Positions 18,090-26,885 of a stretch of 64,000 nucleotides of DNA are shown here, piece after piece. The position numbers and the translations under genes were made by a program. Each line of letters opens with the position of its first letter. Within the stretch, counting starts at the first letter, position 1. This DNA comes from Verticiella alkaliphila. GTDB lineage: Bacteria > Pseudomonadota > Gammaproteobacteria > Burkholderiales > Burkholderiaceae_B. The notes beneath the pieces were generated by a model. The model saw only the letters and a list, made by a program, of their open reading frames with translations. It had not been told where the DNA came from and did no database searches. The stretch spans positions 1 to 64,000 of the forward strand of contig NZ_JADCNH010000004.1 in assembly GCF_018904615.1 (NCBI RefSeq), in the 5' to 3' direction.

Positions 18090-19448
18090 ATGACGGAGTA
18101 CACGCCCGATACCGTCCACGCGACGGGGCAATTTGCCTACTGGGCCCCCCGCATCCTGGGGGCACTGATCATCCTGATCGTGACCTTCTTCGCCGCCCGA
18201 GCCGCTCGCTGGGGCATCACCAACCTCACCGGACGCATGGCGTTCTTCTCGCGTCCGACGGCCCGCCCCGGCGAAACGCTGTCCTCCTCCTTGGGTACGC
18301 TAGCCTACTGGCTGGTGTGGCTGCTTGGCCTGCTGCTGGCCCTGCAACCGCTCGGCCTGGCCCAATCGCTCGGCCCGGTCCATGCGCTCACGCATGAAGT
18401 GTTCATCTTCCTGCCGCGCATCCTCGGCGCCGCGCTGATCCTCTTCGTCGGCGTGCTGGTGGCCGGCATCGTGCGCAACATCGTCGAAACCCTGCTGGCC
18501 GCAACCGGCGTCGATCAGGGCGCTCGCCGCCTGGGTCTGGGCCCGGATCCCGTGCCGCCCGCGGGTGTCGCGCCGGTGATGCCGCCGGTGAACGTGCCCA
18601 CCGCCCCCGGCGCCCACCAGCCGGGTACCGTGCCGCCCGTCGATCCCGTGCCGCCCGCGAACAGCTTCACGCTGAGCCGCGTGATCGGCGCCGTGGTCTT
18701 CACGCTCATCATCATCCCGGTCGCCATCTCGGCCCTCCAGGCCCTGGGCATCTCGTCCGTGGTCGACCCGATCGTCGACGTACTGCGCGCTGTGCTGGAT
18801 GCCGTGCCGCGCGTATTCGCCGCCGGCCTGCTGCTCACCATTGCCTTCTTCATCGCCCAGTGGGTGCGCGGCCTGGTGCAGCAGATCCTCGTGACGGTAG
18901 GTTTTGATCGCGCGGTTGCCGGCAGCGGCCTGCGCAGCGCCACACCGCCCTCGCGCATCGCCGGCTGGCTGGCCCTCGTGGCCATCATGCTCTTTGCCGC
19001 CGTGGAATCCGCGAGCCTCTTGCGCTTTGACATCGTCGCGCTCCTGCTGGCTCAAGTGATCCAGCTGGGCGGCCAGGTGGTGTTCGGCAGCCTGATCGTG
19101 GTCGTGGGCGTCATCATGGCGCGCTTCGTGGCCCGCCTGGTGGGTGACACCGTCGGCGAGAGTGGTCTGCCGTCCATCCTCAAATACGCCATCATCGCCC
19201 TGTCGGTGGCCATCGGCCTGCGCTTCATGGGCCTGGCCAACGAGATCGTCAACCTCGCCTTCGGCCTGATCCTCGGCTCGGCCGCCGTGGCATGCGCTCT
19301 GGCCTTCGGCCTGGGTGGCCGTGAGACCGCGCACCAGCTGCTGCAACGCTGGATCAAGCGCCGCGACGTGGGCACCCCGCCCTCGCCGCCCGCCCCGCCC
19401 GCGCCGCAGCCCCCGATCGACCCGATCGTGCCGCCGCGCAAGGACTGA
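18090..19448 (+). CDS. Small-conductance mechanosensitive channel-like membrane protein
   Basis: A 452-residue protein with repeated hydrophobic segments and a conserved TM-helix repeat of the kind seen in mechanosensitive-channel-related proteins (Pfam 'TM helix'). A first bundle (about 18-140) is followed by a Pro-rich linker (PVPPAGVAPVMPPV), a second bundle (about 190-400) and a Pro-rich cytoplasmic tail. I do not see the full MscS beta domain. ATG 18090 follows AAGGAG (18075-18080). The frame is open much further upstream, but that part lies antisense to htpG and is not coding. It probably protects against osmotic downshock. Confidence 0.75.
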   Translation: MTEYTPDTVHATGQFAYWAPRILGALIILIVTFFAARAARWGITNLTGRMAFFSRPTARPGETLSSSLGTLAYWLVWLLGLLLALQPLGLAQSLGPVHALTHEVFIFLPRILGAALILFVGVLVAGIVRNIVETLLAATGVDQGARRLGLGPDPVPPAGVAPVMPPVNVPTAPGAHQPGTVPPVDPVPPANSFTLSRVIGAVVFTLIIIPVAISALQALGISSVVDPIVDVLRAVLDAVPRVFAAGLLLTIAFFIAQWVRGLVQQILVTVGFDRAVAGSGLRSATPPSRIAGWLALVAIMLFAAVESASLLRFDIVALLLAQVIQLGGQVVFGSLIVVVGVIMARFVARLVGDTVGESGLPSILKYAIIALSVAIGLRFMGLANEIVNLAFGLILGSAAVACALAFGLGGRETAHQLLQRWIKRRDVGTPPSPPAPPAPQPPIDPIVPPRKD

Positions 19449-19461
19449 CCTCCCGACGCAG

Positions 19462-19477
19462 TGACCTTCGGGTCACG
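19462..19477 (+). terminator. UUCG tetraloop hairpin after the channel gene
   Basis: GTGACC-TTCG-GGTCAC forms a perfect 6-bp stem capped by the very stable TTCG tetraloop, 13 bases after the stop codon. There is no T-run, but a second larger hairpin follows immediately. Confidence 0.6.
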
Positions 19478-19489
19478 TGACACGGATCA

Positions 19490-19538
19490 TGACTTCGGCC
19501 CTGGCTCGCGTTGATCGCGGACCAGGGCCGAAGTCATT
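19490..19538. terminator. Long perfect stem-loop between the channel gene and vapC
   Basis: Perfect 16-bp arms (ATGACTTCGGCCCTGG and its complement) enclose a 17-nt loop that itself holds CGCG-TTGAT-CGCG. It sits between converging genes and likely terminates transcription from both sides. The strength and the nested loop are unusual. Confidence 0.65.
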
Positions 19539-19572
19539 GGTGGAGATGTTCTGCGTTTGCCGGCAACGACGC

Positions 19573-19995
19573 TTAGCTGACTTCCCACGGGTTGATGACG
19601 GCCAGCCTGGCCGCTGCAAAGGGGCTGGTATCGCGTGTGGCGACCGCGTAGCCACGCGCAGCGGCTGAGGCCGCGATATAGCCGTCAGCCTTGCCGATGG
19701 CGTCACCCGCCGCCCTGGCGACTCCCATCAATTCCGCATAGGCCCGCGATGCGTCCAGGTCGAAGGGCAAGATCCGTCCTGAAAAGGCCGGGATCACCTC
19801 GCGTTCCAGTCGATCCAGATAGGTTGTCCGGCGCTTGCCGGCGGGCATTGCCGCCAGGCCGAAACGCAACTCGGCCACCGTGATGGCGGACAGATACAGG
19901 GTTTCGATCATCTGCGCGTCCATCCAGGCCAGCACCTGGGGCGCAGGCTCTGCCTTCCAGAGTTCGGATATGACGTTGGTGTCGATAACAATCAC
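19573..19995 (-). CDS. fitB: PIN-domain toxin, VapC/FitB family
   Basis: A 140-residue PIN-domain ribonuclease toxin. It shows MIVIDTNVISEL at the start (first acidic residue), a conserved VAELRFGL (about 41), the DASRAYAELM helix, and GKADGYIAASAAARG (about 103-117) with the later acidic residue, then ATRDTSPF. These are the family's metal-binding positions. The start codon overlaps the end of the antitoxin gene by four bases (19992-19995), the usual toxin-antitoxin coupling. Free toxin would cleave RNA and arrest growth. Confidence 0.9.
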   Translation of the reverse strand: MIVIDTNVISELWKAEPAPQVLAWMDAQMIETLYLSAITVAELRFGLAAMPAGKRRTTYLDRLEREVIPAFSGRILPFDLDASRAYAELMGVARAAGDAIGKADGYIAASAAARGYAVATRDTSPFAAARLAVINPWEVS

Positions 19996-20249
19996 TTGAA
20001 GCTCATCGGTTCGGCGGGTGTCTTGTCGCGCTGCTGGTTGATGACGTCGGCTTCGGCATCCGTCAAGCCGCCAATGTCTCGGGCGATGGATGCCAGCATC
20101 GAACCCAGCTTGATGCGCCCTTCTGGTCGCGCGGCTTGTTCCAGGATGCGGCGAACCTCTGCCTCGGTACTGTGACCGTGCATGGCGGCACGCACTCGGA
20201 TGGCACGATGCACTTCTTCAGGAATATTTCTGACGGTGATGGAGGCCAT
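19992..20249 (-). CDS. fitA: FitA/VapB-like antitoxin
   Basis: An 85-residue antitoxin with an N-terminal ribbon-helix-helix DNA-binding domain, MASITVRNIPEEVHRAIRVRA, as in FitA, and a C-terminal part that should wrap the PIN toxin. It is the first gene of the pair and is expected to repress the operon with its toxin. AGGA lies about seven bases before the ATG. The upstream region (20250-20341) is clearly AT-rich compared with its surroundings and holds candidate promoter and operator sequence such as TTTGCTATCGCTGATATCAA. Confidence 0.88.
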   Translation of the reverse strand: MASITVRNIPEEVHRAIRVRAAMHGHSTEAEVRRILEQAARPEGRIKLGSMLASIARDIGGLTDAEADVINQQRDKTPAEPMSFK

Positions 20250-20341
20250 GATTCAAATCCTAGTTTGCTATCGCTGATATCAATATACAATAATGAGATC
20301 AATAAAACATCGGTCGCGGTGACGACGAAGCAGGAGGCTGC

Positions 20342-21139
20342 GTGCACAGCATGGTCCGACAGGCAAACGACGCTCGCGATCAAGCCGTTCTGGCGTATCA
20401 CCAAGATGGGTACACCGCCTGGCCAGCGTCGCTATCGCAGGATCTGCTGCATCGATTGGGCAGTGCGACGCACGCCATCCAATCCCAGGTCGCAGCGCTA
20501 CCCCAGGAAATGCAGGCTCTGCTCGCGTTCGAAAGGGATCTATCGACAACGGGGCGCGGCGGCATTGACGCGAAGGACGTGGGCGATGCGATCTTCATCA
20601 TCGGCGATCCGAGCCGCTTCGATCCGGTGTTTCTGGAGCTGGTGCAGACCCCCATCATCCGGCAAGCAGCCTCTGCCCTGCTCGGCTGCGAAGACCTGGC
20701 CCTTCATTTCATCAACGTCACCATCAAGCACCCGCGCTTTGGCCGTGGCATCGGCTGGCATCGGGACTATCCCAACCCCTCCTATTGCACCGAACATGCG
20801 GATTTCCTGCGCCTGATGCTTTGCCTTGACGGCATGGACGAAACGTCGGGCGCCACGCGCTTCATCCCGGGTTCTCACATGCTGTCCGACGCGCAGGCCG
20901 TGGAGGAAAAAACGCAACGGAACTGGCCCAAGCCTTCGCCGAGCACGGGATGCGCACTGACTTGCGGGACCGGGCACATCGTGGCGATTCATCCGAAAGT
21001 GCTGCACGGCGGGCCCATGAACACCAGCAGCCGGCCCCGTCGAAACATCGTGATCCAGATTGGCAAGGCTTCGGCGCCGATGACGGGCACTGAACGCGAT
21101 TCCGTATCGGGCCTGCGTCTGCGAAGGCCGTTACCCTAG
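20342..21139 (+). CDS. Phytanoyl-CoA dioxygenase (PhyH) family protein
   Basis: A 265-residue Fe(II)/2-oxoglutarate-dependent dioxygenase of the PhyH family. The iron triad is visible: HRD in GIGWHRDYPNPSYC (about 138-140) and the distal His in HPKVLHGGPMN (about 219-225). SGATRFIPGSH lies between, as expected. The substrate is not predictable. The start may be GTG 20342 or ATG 20351. Its stop codon TAG shares the palindrome CTAG with the stop of the convergent transporter gene. Confidence 0.82.
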   Translation: MHSMVRQANDARDQAVLAYHQDGYTAWPASLSQDLLHRLGSATHAIQSQVAALPQEMQALLAFERDLSTTGRGGIDAKDVGDAIFIIGDPSRFDPVFLELVQTPIIRQAASALLGCEDLALHFINVTIKHPRFGRGIGWHRDYPNPSYCTEHADFLRLMLCLDGMDETSGATRFIPGSHMLSDAQAVEEKTQRNWPKPSPSTGCALTCGTGHIVAIHPKVLHGGPMNTSSRPRRNIVIQIGKASAPMTGTERDSVSGLRLRRPLP

Positions 21140-22020
21140 CCCACCGCCCCTGCCCGCGGCCGCCGCATGATCGCCACCCCGCTGCCGGCAATCAGCAACG
21201 CCCCCGACACCGTCCAGGCATCTGGCTGCTCGCCCCAGATGACCCATCCGATGGCGGTGGCCCAGATGAGCCCGGTGTAGTCGAAAGGCGCCACGACCGA
21301 CGCCGGGGCAATCCGGAAGCCTTGCGTGATGAAGCCCAGGCCGAGCGTACTGAAGAGCGCGATGCCGGCCAAGCCCAAGGCGTGCTCACTGTGCAACGGC
21401 TGCCAGAACCAGGGCTGCAGGCCCGCGCTCACCACCGCCTGGCCCAGGCCGATGTAGAACATCGTGGTGAGCATGCTCTCCTGTGCCCCGATGCGTCGGG
21501 CGCTCACCATCATCACGGCGTAGCCGATGGCAGTCAGGAGCGGCAGGACCGCCGCCCAACTGAATCCGCTGGCCCCGGGTCTGGCCACCAGCAAGACGCC
21601 CGCGAAGCCCAGCCCCACCAGCAGCCAGCCGCGCGCATCGACGCGTTCGCCCAGAAAGGCCACGGACAAGGCCGTCACGATGAGGGGCGCAGCAAAGGCA
21701 ATCGCCGTCGTCTCGGCCAACGGCAATAGCGTCAGGCTGAGGTAGAAGCACGACGCCGAAGCCACGTTCACCACACCTCGCACCGCGTGGACCCCGAGAT
21801 GCTGCGTGCGCAGCGCGCGCCGCCCGCCCACCGCCAGCAGGATGACCGCAATCACCATCGCGGCCAACACCCCCCGCACGAAGAGCAGCTGCACCGGTGC
21901 ATAGAACTCACCCAGCCACTTCGCCAGGCTGTCACTCAGCGTGAGACAGACGATGCCGCCGGTGACGCAGGCGATCCCGGGCAAGTGAGAGCTGCCAGGG
22001 GCAGCGAAAGGTGGGGACAT
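21136..22020 (-). CDS. EamA/DMT-family transporter
   Basis: A 294-residue drug/metabolite transporter superfamily protein with ten hydrophobic helices in two EamA halves (VTGGIVCLTLSDSLAKWLG at the start, GYAVMMVSARRIG opening the second half). It is probably an exporter or carrier of small metabolites; the substrate is unknown. ATG 22020 is chosen because the first helix begins shortly after. The longer open frame to 22590 has no membrane-like or family-like sequence. It is convergent with the PhyH gene, sharing CTAG at the stops. Confidence 0.88.
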   Translation of the reverse strand: MSPPFAAPGSSHLPGIACVTGGIVCLTLSDSLAKWLGEFYAPVQLLFVRGVLAAMVIAVILLAVGGRRALRTQHLGVHAVRGVVNVASASCFYLSLTLLPLAETTAIAFAAPLIVTALSVAFLGERVDARGWLLVGLGFAGVLLVARPGASGFSWAAVLPLLTAIGYAVMMVSARRIGAQESMLTTMFYIGLGQAVVSAGLQPWFWQPLHSEHALGLAGIALFSTLGLGFITQGFRIAPASVVAPFDYTGLIWATAIGWVIWGEQPDAWTVSGALLIAGSGVAIMRRPRAGAVG

Positions 22021-22331
22021 GGACGAGGCACACCGACAACGAAGAACAGACACTCCGTCCATCAGGACCGGAGACGATGGCCGAGAGCCTAGCAGATCCG
22101 ACGAACCGCGCAGCGCACCGGCAGCGAGAGCCCGCTGCCGCATCGCGCGCGGCGTCCCACGCGCTGACAGAGCGCGTCGGCCATGGCGGTCATGCCGCGA
22201 GTCAGACCGCGAGCTGCGGCCCGTGGCCCTGGCGTCCCCCGCCAAGGCTTGAATCCCTCCCCTGCCTCCTCTAGAATGCGAGGTTGCCTTGGCACTTCGC
22301 CGGGCATCATCTGCTGGTTGGGGAGGACGCC
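22021..22331. other. Intergenic region between the EamA gene and the polyamine leader
   Basis: About 310 bases without a credible gene. It must contain the start-side signals of the minus-strand transporter. On the plus strand it contains the promoter at 22249-22277 and the start of a leader. I see no tRNA, repeat array or mobile element in it. Confidence 0.5.
22249..22277 (+). promoter_or_regulatory. Sigma-70 type promoter upstream of the leader ORF and nspC
   Basis: TTGAAT (22249-22254) and TAGAAT (22272-22277) are separated by 17 bases, the ideal spacing. Transcription would start near 22284 and give a leader of about 360 bases before nspC, with a small ORF inside it. Confidence 0.65.
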
Positions 22332-22520
22332 ATGTCGTTAGACGCCCTCTTCCAATTGGGGATCGTCTCAGTTTTCCTGAACACCACCCAAACGGAAGAA
22401 CACCGATTCCCGCATGCCCGTGCCGTTCGCACGCGCATGTGCCCTGCCGCCACGCTGCACGCGTGCGCCGGCCTGCCGTATCCGCGCGCTGATCAGCAAT
22501 CCGGCCGAATGCCGGGCTGA
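22332..22520 (+). CDS. Possible leader peptide ORF upstream of nspC
   Basis: ATG 22332 follows the strong ribosome site GGGGAGG (22320-22326). The 62-residue product opens with MSLDALFQLGIVSVFLNTTQTEEH and becomes Arg/Pro-rich, resembling no protein I know. It lies between a good promoter and the nspC gene. Genes for polyamine synthesis and decarboxylases are often controlled by such upstream peptides, so it may be regulatory rather than functional as a protein. The C-terminal half looks like untranslated sequence, so the true length is uncertain. Confidence 0.35.
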   Translation: MSLDALFQLGIVSVFLNTTQTEEHRFPHARAVRTRMCPAATLHACAGLPYPRADQQSGRMPG

Positions 22521-22643
22521 CAACTCCATACCCAATCCGTCTCGCGCTTGGCGTCATGCCCCGTCTTGGGTAACACGCCATGCGCGCCACGTAGCCTGTC
22601 CGCGCGCCGTCTCGGCGCCCTGCGGACCCCTGGAGTCCTGCCG

Positions 22644-23740
22644 TTGATCGCCACGCCCTACTACTGCATCGACAAACGCCGCCTGCTCGTCAATCTCGAA
22701 CGCATCGATGAGGTCCGCCAGGCCTCGGGTGCGAAAGTCCTGCTTGCCCTGAAATGCTTTGCCACCTGGTCTGTGTTCGACCTGATGCGCGAGCACATGG
22801 ACGGCACCACCTCCTCGTCCCTGTACGAAGTGCGGCTTGGCCGCGAGACCTTTGGTGGCGAGACGCACGCCTACAGCGTGGCCTATGCCGATCACGAGAT
22901 GGACGAGGTGATCTCGCATGCCGACAAGATCATCTTCAATAGCCTCGGCCAATTCGGGCGCTTCGCCGACCGAGCTCACGGCAAGCCCATCGGCCTGAGG
23001 CTGAACCCGGGCGCCAGCGCCTCGGGCTTCGATCTGGCAGACCCGACCCGCCCCTTCAGCCGTCTGGGCGAATCGGATCCGGCCAAGGTGGCTGCGGTCA
23101 TCGACCGCATCGATGGCTTCATGATCCACAACAACTGCGAGAACCACGACTTCGCGCGGTTCGACGAGTTGCTGACCGGCATCGAAGCCCGCTTCGGCGC
23201 GCTGCTCGGCCAGGTGAACTGGGTGAGCCTGGGCGGCGGCATCCACTTCACGGGCGAGGACTACCCGCGCCAGGCCTTCGCTGCACGGCTGCGTGCCTTT
23301 GCCGAGCGCCATGGCGTGCAGGTCTACCTGGAGCCGGGCGAAGCGGCCATCACGAACAGCGCGAGCCTGGAGGTGACGGTGCTGGACACCCTGCACAACG
23401 GCAAGGATCTGGCGGTGGTGGACAGTTCCATCGAGGCGCACATGCTGGATCTGCTGATCTATCGCCTGTCCGCCCGCGTGGAGCCGAACACCGGCCCCCA
23501 CCGCTATCTGGTCTATGGCAAGTCTGCCTGGCAGGCGACATCTTCGGCGAGTTCGACTTTCCGGAACCTTTGACGATCGGCAGCCGTCTGTCCATACGAG
23601 ACGCTGCGGGCTACACGATGGTCAAGAAGAACTGGTTCAACGGCGTGAACATGCCGTCCATCGTGATCCGCGAGCTGGACGGCACCGAACGCCTGGTGCG
23701 CCAGTTCTCCTACCAGGATTACCGCGACAGCCTGTCCTGA
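22644..23740 (+). CDS. nspC: NspC, carboxynorspermidine/carboxyspermidine decarboxylase (frameshifted)
   Basis: A PLP-dependent fold-III decarboxylase that converts carboxy(nor)spermidine to (nor)spermidine. TTG 22644 is preceded by GGAG (22632-22635) and the protein then reads IATPYYCIDKRRLLVNL, as NspC does. KVLLALKCFA holds the PLP lysine, HNNCEN is typical, and VNWVSLGGGIHFTGEDYP and EPGEA follow. The frame breaks at about 23524: adding one base in AAGTCTGCC gives YGKSCLAGDIFGEFDFP, the conserved Cys-containing active-site loop, and continues to a stop at 23738-23740. The current frame ends early at 23573. It lies upstream of its partner synthase. Confidence 0.88.
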
Positions 23741-23781
23741 TCGCATCCCCGACGAAACCTGTGCATGGAGGCCTCACAGCC

Positions 23782-25068
23782 ATGAAGCGGAATGTTCTCA
23801 TCATCGGTGCGGGCGGCGTGGCGCATGTCGTCGCGCACAAGTGCGCGCAGAACAATGCGCGCCTGGGCGACATCCACATCGCCTCGCGCACCCTCGGCAA
23901 GTGTCACGCCATCATCGAGTCCATCCATACGCGGGCGAGCTTGCAGGCGCCCGGCGTGCTGAAGGCACACACGCTGGACGCCATGGACATCGACGCCACG
24001 GAGGCGCTGATCCGGCGCACGGGCAGCCAGATCGTGATCAACGTGGGCTCTGCCTTCGTCAACATGTCGGTGCTTGAAGCCTGCCTGCGCACGGGCGCGG
24101 CCTACATCGACACGGCCATCCACGAAGACGCTGACAAGATCTGCGAAGCGCCGCCCTGGTATGCGAACCACGAGTGGAAGCGCCGCGAGGTGTGCGCCGC
24201 GGCAGGGGTGACGGCGGTACTGGGCGCTGGCTTCGATCCGGGCGTGGTCAACGCCTATGCACGCCTGGCCTGCGACGACTACTTCGACCGCGTGGATTCC
24301 ATCGACATCGTCGACATCAATGCAGGCAGCCACGGCCGCTGGTTCGCCACGAACTTCGATCCGGAAGTGAACTTTCGCGAGTTCACCGGCCAGGTCTGGT
24401 CCTGGCAAGGCGGTCAGTGGACGTCCTCGCAGATGTTCGAGTACCGCAAGGAATGGGATCTGCCCGTCGTAGGCCGCCAGACGGCCTATCTCACGGGCCA
24501 CGACGAACTGCACTCGCTGTCGCAGCACCTGGACGTGCCGAACATCCGCTTCTGGATGGGCTTTGGCGAGCACTACATCAACGTCTTCACCGTGCTGAAG
24601 AACCTGGGCCTGCTCTCGGAGCAGCCGGTGCGCACGGCCGAAGGCCAGGAGGTGGTGCCGCTGAAGGTGGTCAAGGCCCTGCTGCCGGACCCCGCCTCAC
24701 TCGCGCCCACGTACACCGGCAAGACCTGCATCGGCAATCTGGTGCGCGGCGAGAAGGATGGCCAGCCACGCGAGATCTTCGTCTACAACGTGGCCGATCA
24801 CGAAGAGAGCTACCGCGAGATCGGCAGCCAGGCGATCTCGTATACGGCTGGCGTGCCGGCGGCCGCAGCGGCGATCCTGATCGCCGAGGGCACCTGGGAT
24901 GTGCAGCGCATGGCCAACGTGGAGCAACTGCCCCCGCGGCCCTGGCTGGACCTGATGGACGGCATGGGTCTGTCCACGCACGTGCGCGAGAACGGCTGGG
25001 ACGAACGCATCAGCGTCCCGGCAGATGCGGCCGAAGGGACCGATTCCGTGGAGGAAGTGCTGGAATGA
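23782..25068 (+). CDS. Carboxynorspermidine/carboxyspermidine synthase (saccharopine dehydrogenase family)
   Basis: A 428-residue NAD(P)H-dependent enzyme that condenses aspartate semialdehyde with a diamine (putrescine or diaminopropane) to form the carboxy-polyamine used by NspC. The N-terminus MKRNVLIIGAGGVAHVVAHK is the Rossmann nucleotide loop. DTAIHEDADKICEAPPWY, GAGFDPGVVNAYA and DINAGSHGRWFATNF follow the family pattern. The ATG at 23782 is chosen at the Rossmann strand. The open frame upstream overlaps nspC and is a shadow. The gene follows nspC by 41 bases (corrected end), giving a two-gene route to spermidine that does not need decarboxylated SAM. Confidence 0.93.
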   Translation: MKRNVLIIGAGGVAHVVAHKCAQNNARLGDIHIASRTLGKCHAIIESIHTRASLQAPGVLKAHTLDAMDIDATEALIRRTGSQIVINVGSAFVNMSVLEACLRTGAAYIDTAIHEDADKICEAPPWYANHEWKRREVCAAAGVTAVLGAGFDPGVVNAYARLACDDYFDRVDSIDIVDINAGSHGRWFATNFDPEVNFREFTGQVWSWQGGQWTSSQMFEYRKEWDLPVVGRQTAYLTGHDELHSLSQHLDVPNIRFWMGFGEHYINVFTVLKNLGLLSEQPVRTAEGQEVVPLKVVKALLPDPASLAPTYTGKTCIGNLVRGEKDGQPREIFVYNVADHEESYREIGSQAISYTAGVPAAAAAILIAEGTWDVQRMANVEQLPPRPWLDLMDGMGLSTHVRENGWDERISVPADAAEGTDSVEEVLE

Positions 25069-25080
25069 TCGCCGCGGGCA

Positions 25081-26016
25081 TCAGGCGCGCCGCGAGGCCA
25101 GCACGATGCCCACCGCGATGAGGCCGATGCCCACCGCGTGATAGAGCTGGGCGCGTTCGCCCAGCAATCCGATCGCGAGCAGGCTGCCGAACACCGGCAC
25201 CAGGTGGATGCACAGACCCGCCACACTCGATCCCGCCAGCGCCACGGCCCGGTTGAAGCACAGATACGCCAGCACCGAGGCGCAGACCGCGGCGTAGCCC
25301 ACCGCGCCCAGCGCCGCCCCGGACAACGGCATCGGCCGCCCGCCGAACGTCTCGGCCAGATAGAACGGCAACAGCATCGTGGCCCCGATCACGAAGGTGG
25401 CGAAGACGAAGCTCAGGGGATGCGCGTCGGGCCGGCGCCGCAGCATCAATGTGTAGCCTGCATAGGCCACCGCTGCAGCCAGCACGTACAGATCGCCGGC
25501 ATTGAACGCGAGCCGGGAAAATGTCTGGACATCTCCGCGCCCGATGAGCACCGCAGCGCCCGCAAGCGAGATCCCGATGCCCACCCACTGCGCCGCACGG
25601 ATGCGGTCGCCGAACACCGCCACGCCCAGCCCCGCCACCATCACCGGGATGGCAGACTGGATCATCACGCCATTGAGCGCCGTCGTGGTCTGCAAGCCCA
25701 AGTACAGCAAGGTGTTGAAGGCCGCGATGCCTAGCCCGGAGAGCACCAGCATGTCCCAGGGCCGCGCCGCCAGTGCGCGCCAATCGCGGCGCAGATGCGG
25801 CCACGCGAGCGGCAACAGCACCAGCGCCCCCAGCACCCAGCGCCAGAACGCCAGCCCGATGGGTGGCACCGCCCCGTCGCCCACCACGGCGCGCCCGAGC
25901 ACGGAATTGCCCGCCCAGAAGAGCGGCGCAAGCATCATGTAGAGCCAGAGCGGCTCGCGGCGGATCGCCCCGGCTGGGGTTGAGGTGTATGAGGGCTGGG
26001 AGCGGGGGGAGGACAT
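25081..26016 (-). CDS. EamA/DMT-family transporter
   Basis: A second drug/metabolite transporter, about 311 residues, with ten hydrophobic segments in two EamA repeats (LYMMLAPLFWAGNSVLGRAVVG; VAYAGYTLMLRRR). It converges on the synthase gene with only 12 bases between stops. The start is ATG 26016 or, four residues earlier, 26028. Its helix order and PFYLAETFGGRPMPL segment match many Burkholderiales EamA proteins. The substrate is unknown; its position next to the polyamine genes is suggestive only. Confidence 0.88.
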   Translation of the reverse strand: MSSPRSQPSYTSTPAGAIRREPLWLYMMLAPLFWAGNSVLGRAVVGDGAVPPIGLAFWRWVLGALVLLPLAWPHLRRDWRALAARPWDMLVLSGLGIAAFNTLLYLGLQTTTALNGVMIQSAIPVMVAGLGVAVFGDRIRAAQWVGIGISLAGAAVLIGRGDVQTFSRLAFNAGDLYVLAAAVAYAGYTLMLRRRPDAHPLSFVFATFVIGATMLLPFYLAETFGGRPMPLSGAALGAVGYAAVCASVLAYLCFNRAVALAGSSVAGLCIHLVPVFGSLLAIGLLGERAQLYHAVGIGLIAVGIVLASRRA

Positions 26017-26155
26017 CGACGGCAGCAAGATTCGCAGCGTGCTGCGACGGTAAAGGGAGCAATGCTCCGGGCGCGTGCCGCCGGATCCGGACAGGTGACG
26101 ACAACACGGAGGTCGGAAAATTGTAAGCTATCGTTCCTTTCCCGATCGTCGCGCC

Positions 26156-26779
26156 ATGCCCAGCCCGCGAACGTCTCTTCCAAGCCATGCCGCCATCCGA
26201 GGTGCGGCCGTGCTGTGCCTGATGCTGTCGGCAGTTGCCGCTCACGCACAGGCGCCTGCCTGGGCAGATGGGCGCTCCTTCGAAGGCCCGGTGACGCTGC
26301 ACTTCACCGCGCCGGGCAGGACAGCACGCACGGTGCATGGCACGGGCTCCGCGCGCTGGCTCGCCGATGCGGGCAGCGCCCGCTTCGTGCTGCAGGCAGA
26401 CGAGCCCCGCACCAACACCCGTGTGCACCTGGTCTTCGAGGGCAACATCACCGGATCGGGCTGGCGCAGTGCCGCGGGCCCCGTCACGCTGGCCGTCAAC
26501 CCTGACGGACGGATCACAGGCGGCGGAACGGATCCGGCGTTGCAGCGCACGCTGGCGTTCGCCGGTGTGGTGCATGAGACGACGCTGCATCTGCAGACTC
26601 ACACCGCACTGGCCCGAGCCGAGGGTGGCCTGCCGGTGGGTACTGAGATCACCGCCGAGTACGCGTTGACACGCCCGGCGTCGTCGCTGTCGTCTGCCGG
26701 CGAGGATTGCCGTCGACAAGGCATGAACGTGGTGCCGAGCCGAAGCACCGGCCTGCCGCCGCGTGGCACCTGTCCCTGA
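26156..26779 (+). CDS. Secreted protein of unknown function, paralogue of the product at 27683-28213
   Basis: A 207-residue protein with a signal peptide (AVLCLMLSAVAAHAQA). The body is about 150 residues of beta-rich repeats with the order FEGPVTLHFTAPGRT-THGTG-like, ADEPRTNTRVHLVFEG, GSGWR, DGRITGGGTD and YALTRP. The same order is found in the gene 900 bases downstream. That paralogue ends just after TLTRP, while this one carries about 33 further residues with no clear relation, which might be a lost stop or a small frameshift. I do not recognise the family. Confidence 0.6.
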   Translation: MPSPRTSLPSHAAIRGAAVLCLMLSAVAAHAQAPAWADGRSFEGPVTLHFTAPGRTARTVHGTGSARWLADAGSARFVLQADEPRTNTRVHLVFEGNITGSGWRSAAGPVTLAVNPDGRITGGGTDPALQRTLAFAGVVHETTLHLQTHTALARAEGGLPVGTEITAEYALTRPASSLSSAGEDCRRQGMNVVPSRSTGLPPRGTCP

Positions 26780-26885
26780 CGCTGTTCGCAACGACCAATC
26801 TGGCGACCGTGCACGGCCGCCGCAGTGCCGGCAGGCGCTGCGCCAGGCAGGGCCCGCGATTGGCACACCGGGCCGCCCTGCACGG

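Noticed and set aside
21136-22590. Longer start for the EamA transporter
   Set aside because: The first 190 codons are low-complexity and lack membrane helices; the family begins at ATG 22020.
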